Shown here: positions 27,472 to 31,902 of the stretch, piece by piece | Layout of the letters: the number at the start of each line of letters is the position of its first letter | Numbering within the stretch: the first letter of the stretch is position 1 | NCBI GenBank assembly: GCA_014084085.1 | Contig: NPFB01000015.1 | Location: forward strand, 103,616 to 135,517 | Direction: 5' to 3' | Length of the DNA: 31,902 bases | From: Hondaea fermentalgiana | Lineage: Eukaryota > Sar > Bigyra > Thraustochytrida > Thraustochytriidae | Notes under the pieces: model-generated | The model's input: the letters and a program-made list of their open reading frames with translations, nothing else | Databases searched by the model: none | Told to the model about the DNA's origin: nothing | Made by a program: the position numbers and the translations under genes

Positions 27472-29231
27472 ATGCTCCGGGCACGGGGCGTGACCGGCTT
27501 CGACCGCGGCGAGAGCCTCCTGGGCGGCGGCGACAGCAAGGGCAAGAAGAAGGCCGGCTGGAAGCCCGCCGTCAAGGACGTGGTTATCGCAGTGCTGGTG
27601 GTGCTTTTGGTCTTCTCGCTTGCAAGCAGCAGGAACGGCAGCGACGCAAACTCCGGGTCGTTGCTCCAGGGTCGGGACCAGGAACTCGGCAAGCTGGGCA
27701 CTCCCGATGCGCAGCAGGCGCAGCTGCGGCAATCTACGACGGACGATGCAGACGAAGAGTCCGCGGGAGATGTCAATGCGCTCTCGTCGGAAGCCGAGCT
27801 CGCCGCCGAGGAGGCTCTGAATGGCGCGTATCCGATTCAGGACGACGAGGTGCCCAACAATGATGAAGGTGGCGCCGCGCCGGAGCCGCTTTCGCCAGAA
27901 GAGCTCCATCTCGAAGAAATGGCCGAGGAGGAGATTGAGCGCGCTCACAGCGGCGAAGAGCATCGCGAGGACTGGGAAGGTATTCCGGTGGAGAGCCTTG
28001 GCGGACTCTACATCATTGACGGCGACAAGTACATGGAGGCGCCCGATATTGTTGTCCCGGAGAAGCCCATTGAGCCCAAAACGCTGTACAAGAAAATGTG
28101 GCCCCAGCTTGAAATGCACGAGGATTTCTACCGCAAACATTCGCACAAACGCTACATCCCGCGCATCGGACAGCCGATCACGCGGCAGCAATTCCACGAA
28201 ATCTTTCGCAAGACGAGCACGCCTGTCATCATCCCTTTCAAGTACATGCGCCACCTGGGCGTGCTCACCAAAGGGTGGACGCTCAAGGATCTTCGCAAGG
28301 AGTTTCCGTACGAGCCTAAAATTGCCAAGAAAACCGCGCTCATGCGCCAAGAGTACAACCAGCAGGGTTTGTACAAGGGTAAGCGGGACGTAGACTTTGG
28401 CCCAGCCCTGTGGAAGCTTGAGCAGGATACCAAGATTGTGTACGGCGCAAGTGGCACCGGCAACCGCAACATCCCGCGTAACATGAAGCTGCCCGCCAGT
28501 GAGCTTGCCAAGTTCAACATCAGCTACCCGCCCTTTCTCCCCTCCTCGGAGTTCCAGCCCCCAACCATGTGGATGGGCACCACCTCTGCGGACACGGTAA
28601 GTGCTTTGTATATCCTTTTGTCATTTGTTGTCCATCTTTGCTTCTGATGACAGGCCACTAACGTATCGCTTTGTGCTTACACGATGAACAGAAAATGCAC
28701 CATGACTGCTGCGATAACTGGGTCAGCCACGTGCAGGGTACCAAGCGGTGGTTCATCGCGCCACCCACGGATAGCCGCAAGCTCTGGCCTAACGCCTGTG
28801 TCGGCAAGCACACTGCATTGTGCTGGTCACCGCTCAAGTTTCCCTTTCGCAAGAACCTTACGCCAAAGGAGCGCGCAATGAAGGAAAAGCTTGAATACAT
28901 TGACGTCGACGTAAATGCGGGCGAGATGCTCTACCTGCCGGCAGGCTGGTGGCACATGATCAGTAACCGGGGCCCGACCATTATGTAAGTTTTTTGCAGC
29001 CTTTTCATGTGGCCCTGTATAGGCTCATGTCACTGACTCTGCTCCTTTATTTCGTTTCGTTTCGTTTCGTTTTCGTTTTTCTGCTCGCTGCACAGGGTCA
29101 ACTTTTGGGCCATTGGTTGCGCAAATAGCCAAATTGCGCTCGACTTGGATCCACTGCGCACGGATCGACCTGATTTCCACAAGTGCGATGAGCGCGCCAA
29201 GGACTACGATGCCTTCGTTTATCAAGACTAG
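27472..29231 (+). CDS. JmjC-A: membrane-anchored JmjC/cupin-8 2-oxoglutarate oxygenase, three exons
   Basis: Predicted exons are 27472-28596, 28692-28984 and 29096-29231, giving 517 residues. The upstream frame continues to 27304 without an ATG; the first ATG is 27472. One hydrophobic span (about residues 34-51) after a basic N-terminus predicts a type II membrane protein with its catalytic part in the lumen or outside. A Glu-rich stem follows. A conserved region (about residues 175-375) leads into the JmjC core: iron ligands H378 and D380 in KMHHDCCDNW and H463 in PAGWWH, and K393 (GTKRW) as a likely 2-oxoglutarate contact. Family members are Fe(II)/2-oxoglutarate hydroxylases or demethylases; a membrane-lumen location argues for protein hydroxylation rather than histone demethylation. 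Introns are GT-AG and restore the motif exactly. A tail-to-tail paralogue lies at 30004-31652. Confidence 0.88.
28597..28691 (+). other. JmjC-A intron 1 (phase 0)
   Basis: A 95-bp GTAAGT...CAG intron between the codons for Ala-Asp-Thr and Lys-Met-His-His-Asp. Removing it joins the substrate-side segment directly to the iron-binding HxD motif, as in the paralogue. The unspliced frame would stop within the intron at 28645-28647. Confidence 0.9.
28985..29095 (+). other. JmjC-A intron 2 (phase 2)
   Basis: A 111-bp GTAAGT...CACAG intron splitting the Met codon of GPTIMVNFW. It contains a TTTCG tandem repeat (about 29050-29078) that forms the polypyrimidine tract before the acceptor. The paralogue JmjC-B has no intron at this place. 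Confidence 0.9.
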
Positions 29232-30003
29232 GCCGGTTACGAAGAAGAGAAGAAAAAACGAAAGACAATGAATGATCTTGTGCTTTACAATTTGCCACTG
29301 GATGGAAAATTCTGTTTGATTTCGATGCAAAGGGATGGCTTGTGTGAGGTGGGGTTGAGGGTATCGAGATGAAGAAGTGTTTCTGCGTGCCTTCCCTCAA
29401 ACTTATGAGAATTGGCGTACGAAAAAGGCTCTGGGAGGAAAAGAGTTAGCGGAAAATTGAGTTGCGATGCGAAGATGAGATTGGGTTACGATGTGGAGAT
29501 GAGATTGAGTTGCGATGTGAAGATGAGATTGAGTTGCGATGCGAAGATGAGATTGAGTTACGATGTGGAGATGAGATTGACTTGCGACGTGGAGATGAGA
29601 TTGAGTTGCGATGTGGAGATGAGATTGAGTTGCGATGCGAAGATGAGATTGAGTTGCGATATGAAGATGAGATTTTCACCTTTCGAAATGAACTCTGACA
29701 AGTTTTTTGAAAGAACGGCCCTACCAAATGCCTTTTTCTCACTATGGCACAAGACATAATAAATGGTGATGGCGCTTTTGAATGTCTGATTTACTTTCTT
29801 TTATAGGCAAGTAAGGAAACATTAAAATAAGGTCCGATCAAGCTTTCCACGGCGATGGAAAGACTGCCAATAGGCGAATGTAGGCTAGAGGTAGATGCGT
29901 GTGTGTTTCGGTTCGTTTCTTGTATTTTATCTTCTTTTTTTTTTCTTGGTCTGGCGTAACGTGTGTGTCTTTTCTTCTTCCTTTGTTTTCATCGTGCAAA
30001 GAT
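29232..30003. other. Tail-to-tail 3' region between the JmjC genes
   Basis: About 770 bp of shared 3' sequence. It holds a nine-copy 24-bp minisatellite, a possible AATAAA poly(A) signal at 29758-29763 for JmjC-A, and a long T run (about 29934-29944). Frames across the minisatellite stay open on both strands only because the unit is eight codons long. Confidence 0.65.
29461..29676. repeat. 24-bp minisatellite, nine copies
   Basis: Nine contiguous copies of a 24-bp unit of the form GTTGCGATGYGRAGATGAGATTGA, in perfect register over 216 bp. Sequence variation is concentrated at three or four positions. Copies 1, 4 and 8 share one variant and copies 2 and 5 another, hinting at a 72-bp duplication step. 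The unit length is divisible by three, so it reads as an eight-residue peptide repeat in several frames. Location in the 3' region of JmjC-A suggests it is not coding. Confidence 0.95.
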
Positions 30004-31652
30004 TTACAGTTCACTTCCGTAGATGAAGTCTTCGATCTCCTTTGCTTCCTTTGCACAGTTCTGCCCCTTGAAGTCTGGTCGATCCGGGCGCGAAGGGTCC
30101 TTATCGACAGCAAGTTGGTTGTTTGGACAGCCCCAGGACCAAAAGTTTACCATGATCGTCGGACCGTCGTTTCGAATATGATGGTACCACCCTCCTGGCT
30201 GTGCAGTGCAAACAGAGTTGTCGTATCGGTGTGTCGTCGCACAAGATAACCATCGACTCTTTTCGTTAGTCCAGAATACTCTCCTTTCTGTTTTGCAAGG
30301 TTGACCGCGGGAAAAGACCGAGACAACGACTTAACGTACCAAATAAAGCATTTCGCCTGCCTTGACAGCGATTTCGATGGATTCAAGACTGTCCCGAATG
30401 GGCCGAAGGCGAGGAAGGACATCGCGCATTGGCATGAGCAGCGACGACCAGCAGAGTCCCTTGTTCTTGCCCGAGCAGTGCACGGGCAGGAGTTTCGGCG
30501 TATCCGAGGGCGGCGCAATGTACCAGCGCTTGGTGCCCATGATCTGGCTGACCCAGTTATCGCAGCAGTCCGCATGGAGTTTCTGTACGTGTATGTGAAG
30601 TGGTCTCGTTGTTAGCATTAGCATGTGATTGTGCGGTGCAAGTCGAGCAGGCTTTTCCTCTTTTCGAAGAAGCGAGCTAGATACGGCGGAAACTATGCGC
30701 AGAACAAACTTACGGTATCGGAGCTCGAGGTACCAAACCACATTGTCGGGGGCTGAAAGTCCTTTTTGCGCAGAAAAGGAGGGTAAGAGACGTTCCATTC
30801 GGCGAGCTGTTGATTTTGAAGCTTCATGTTGCGCGGGATATTACGCAAGCTGAGATTGGGCCCGTTCATGAGCACGGGGGCCTCTTGCTCGAGCTTCCAG
30901 ATGGCGCGCTCCCAAGGGATTGACTTGTCCTTGCCCTTGATGCCCCAGGCTCCATTCACATGGAACTCCTTGCGCTTGATGGCAGACTGTTTCGACTCGG
31001 TGGGCTCAAAGGGGAACATTTCGCGCAGCTCTTGCAGCGTGTGGCCCTGGGTGGCAAAGCCGAGATGGCGAATGTACTGGAAGGGAATGATGACGGGGAT
31101 GCTGCGCTTGCGAAAAACCTCGTGAAACTGCTTGCGCGAGATACGCTGTCCGAGACGCGGGATGGATCTGCGGTGCGGGTACGTGGTAAAGTACTTGTCG
31201 TGCATGCGTTGCAAAGGCCAGAGCTGCTTGTACACGGACTTGTCCGCTGGTGCCGGAGGAACCTCCATGTAGGGCGCGTTCATGTACTCCTCGCCATTTT
31301 GGATGATAAGGCCGCCAAGTTCGGGAACGGGGACGCCGATGGTTTCATCTCCCGCGGTGTCGCCGTTGCCGGTCTCGTGGGCGCGCTCCTTTTCGAGGAG
31401 CCGCGACTCATCCTCGGAGATAACTCCTTGCGACTCTCCCTCCGTGGGCACGTCGTCCTGGTCCGGGTACTCGCCCTCGGAGGGGAGCAGGCTCGATTTC
31501 GAGTGCACGTTATCGGTGTTGGCGGCCTTTTCCAGCCACTCGGACTGCGCCTGCAAACCCAGCAGCAGGCAGTAGCACAGCACGAAGGCCGCCACGCTCG
31601 CCTTGATCCACTTGGTGCGGTCTCCCGTCAGGGCCGCTCTCTTGCTGCCCAT
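30004..31652 (-). CDS. JmjC-B: membrane-anchored JmjC/cupin-8 2-oxoglutarate oxygenase, three exons
   Basis: Predicted exons on the minus strand are 31652-30714, 30582-30340 and 30198-30004, totalling 458 residues. The N-terminus is short and basic with a hydrophobic anchor at about residues 17-35, so a type II membrane topology is predicted. An acidic stem and the same conserved pre-JmjC region as JmjC-A follow (RNIPRNMKL, YPPFL, FQPPTMW). The core keeps iron ligands H316 and D318 (KLHADCCDNW) and H400 (GGWYHH), with GTKRW before APP. It should be active as an Fe(II)/2-oxoglutarate oxygenase; substrate unknown. It is convergent with its paralogue and lies in an inverted tail-to-tail pair. 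Both introns are GT-AG and splice into a clean frame ending at TAA (30004-30006). Confidence 0.87.
30199..30339 (-). other. JmjC-B intron 2 (phase 0)
   Basis: A 141-bp GTACGT...CACAG intron falling between GEMLYL and PGGWYHH. The equivalent point in JmjC-A is uninterrupted; its second intron lies 15 codons downstream and in a different phase. Confidence 0.88.
30583..30713 (-). other. JmjC-B intron 1 (phase 0)
   Basis: A 131-bp GTAAGT...ACAG intron between Ser-Asp-Thr and Lys-Leu-His-Ala-Asp. Its position and phase are identical to intron 1 of JmjC-A, so it predates the duplication. Confidence 0.9.
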
Positions 31653-31902
31653 GGTGCTTGCTCTGTGTTCTGCTCTGCTCTGCTGTGCTCTGCTGTGCTC
31701 TACGCTGCTCTGCTCTACGCTGCTCGCCCCCTCGGTCGCCCGCTGCGCCTCCGGACGGCTTGTCGCTTTGCTTCGCCTCGCCTCGCCTCGCCGGCTGGAC
31801 TCGGCCTGGATCTAGCTCTCCAGAAGCCGTACAGATCGTGGACGCACGTCTGTCCACGGCTCGCCAAACGAAGATGGACACGCGCAGTCCTCCCCGCCGG
31901 CC
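31653..31902. promoter_or_regulatory. JmjC-B leader and promoter region
   Basis: The last 250 bp precede the JmjC-B start codon. They hold a dense GCTCT/GCTGT repeat tract and a second short CGCCT repeat (about 31775-31795) resembling that before the LRR-IQ gene. No TATA box or further gene is visible before the window ends. Confidence 0.5.
31661..31726. repeat. GCTCT/GCTGT degenerate pentamer repeat
   Basis: A run of GCTCT, GCTGT and TACGCT units on the plus strand, which reads as GAGCA-rich purine sequence on the gene's sense strand, starts only 9 bp from the JmjC-B ATG. Confidence 0.8.

Noticed and set aside
27178..28350. 390-codon minus-strand frame opposite JmjC-A
   Set aside because: Antisense to conserved JmjC-A coding sequence, with no domain of its own.
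29412..29759. 115-codon frame made largely of an eight-residue repeat
   Set aside because: It stays open only because the 24-bp minisatellite is a multiple of three; frames on the other strand do the same. Retained as a repeat, not a gene.

Overview
The window looks like nuclear DNA from a GC-rich, intron-poor, single-celled eukaryote. Most genes are single long ATG-to-stop frames, but two genes at the right end are each split by two GT-AG introns. The gene set is eukaryotic (WDR33/Pfs2, NMD3, DNA polymerase iota, a Patched/NPC1-type transporter, an SVOP-like transporter, JmjC oxygenases, a TKL/tyrosine-kinase-like kinase). Purine-rich or short-tandem-repeat leaders sit just upstream of many start codons. 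A heterotrophic stramenopile such as a thraustochytrid fits best, but that is an inference from style and domain mixes, not a proven assignment.

Layout, left to right: (+) a large LRR/IQ protein with four copies of an unnamed ~85-residue domain (643-3972); (-) two tandem paralogous membrane-anchored short-chain dehydrogenases (4378-5457 and 6820-7902); (+) a WDR33/Pfs2 mRNA 3'-end processing factor with a cold-shock domain in its tail (8979-11648); (-) an SVOP-like MFS transporter (12165-13895), divergent from (+) DNA polymerase iota (14241-15791), which in turn converges with (-) NMD3 (15827-17497) leaving only 35 bp between stops; (-) a Patched/NPC1-family transporter (18193-21024); (-) an ankyrin-SAM-SWIM-kinase fusion (21971-25333); a 2.1 kb divergent spacer holding one weak candidate small secreted-protein gene; and finally two JmjC/cupin-8 proteins arranged tail to tail (27472-29231 + and 30004-31652 -), each with an N-terminal membrane anchor, separated by a 24-bp x 9 minisatellite.

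There is no operon-like logic. Genes are independent eukaryotic units, but several neighbours share short divergent promoters or closely abutting 3' ends. No rRNA, tRNA, CRISPR, transposon or viral element was recognised. The most interesting items are the paired membrane-anchored JmjC proteins (with discordant second introns), the ankyrin-SAM-SWIM-kinase architecture, the WDR33-cold-shock fusion, and the four-copy unnamed domain of the first gene. Large antisense open frames over the GC-rich genes were treated as shadows.
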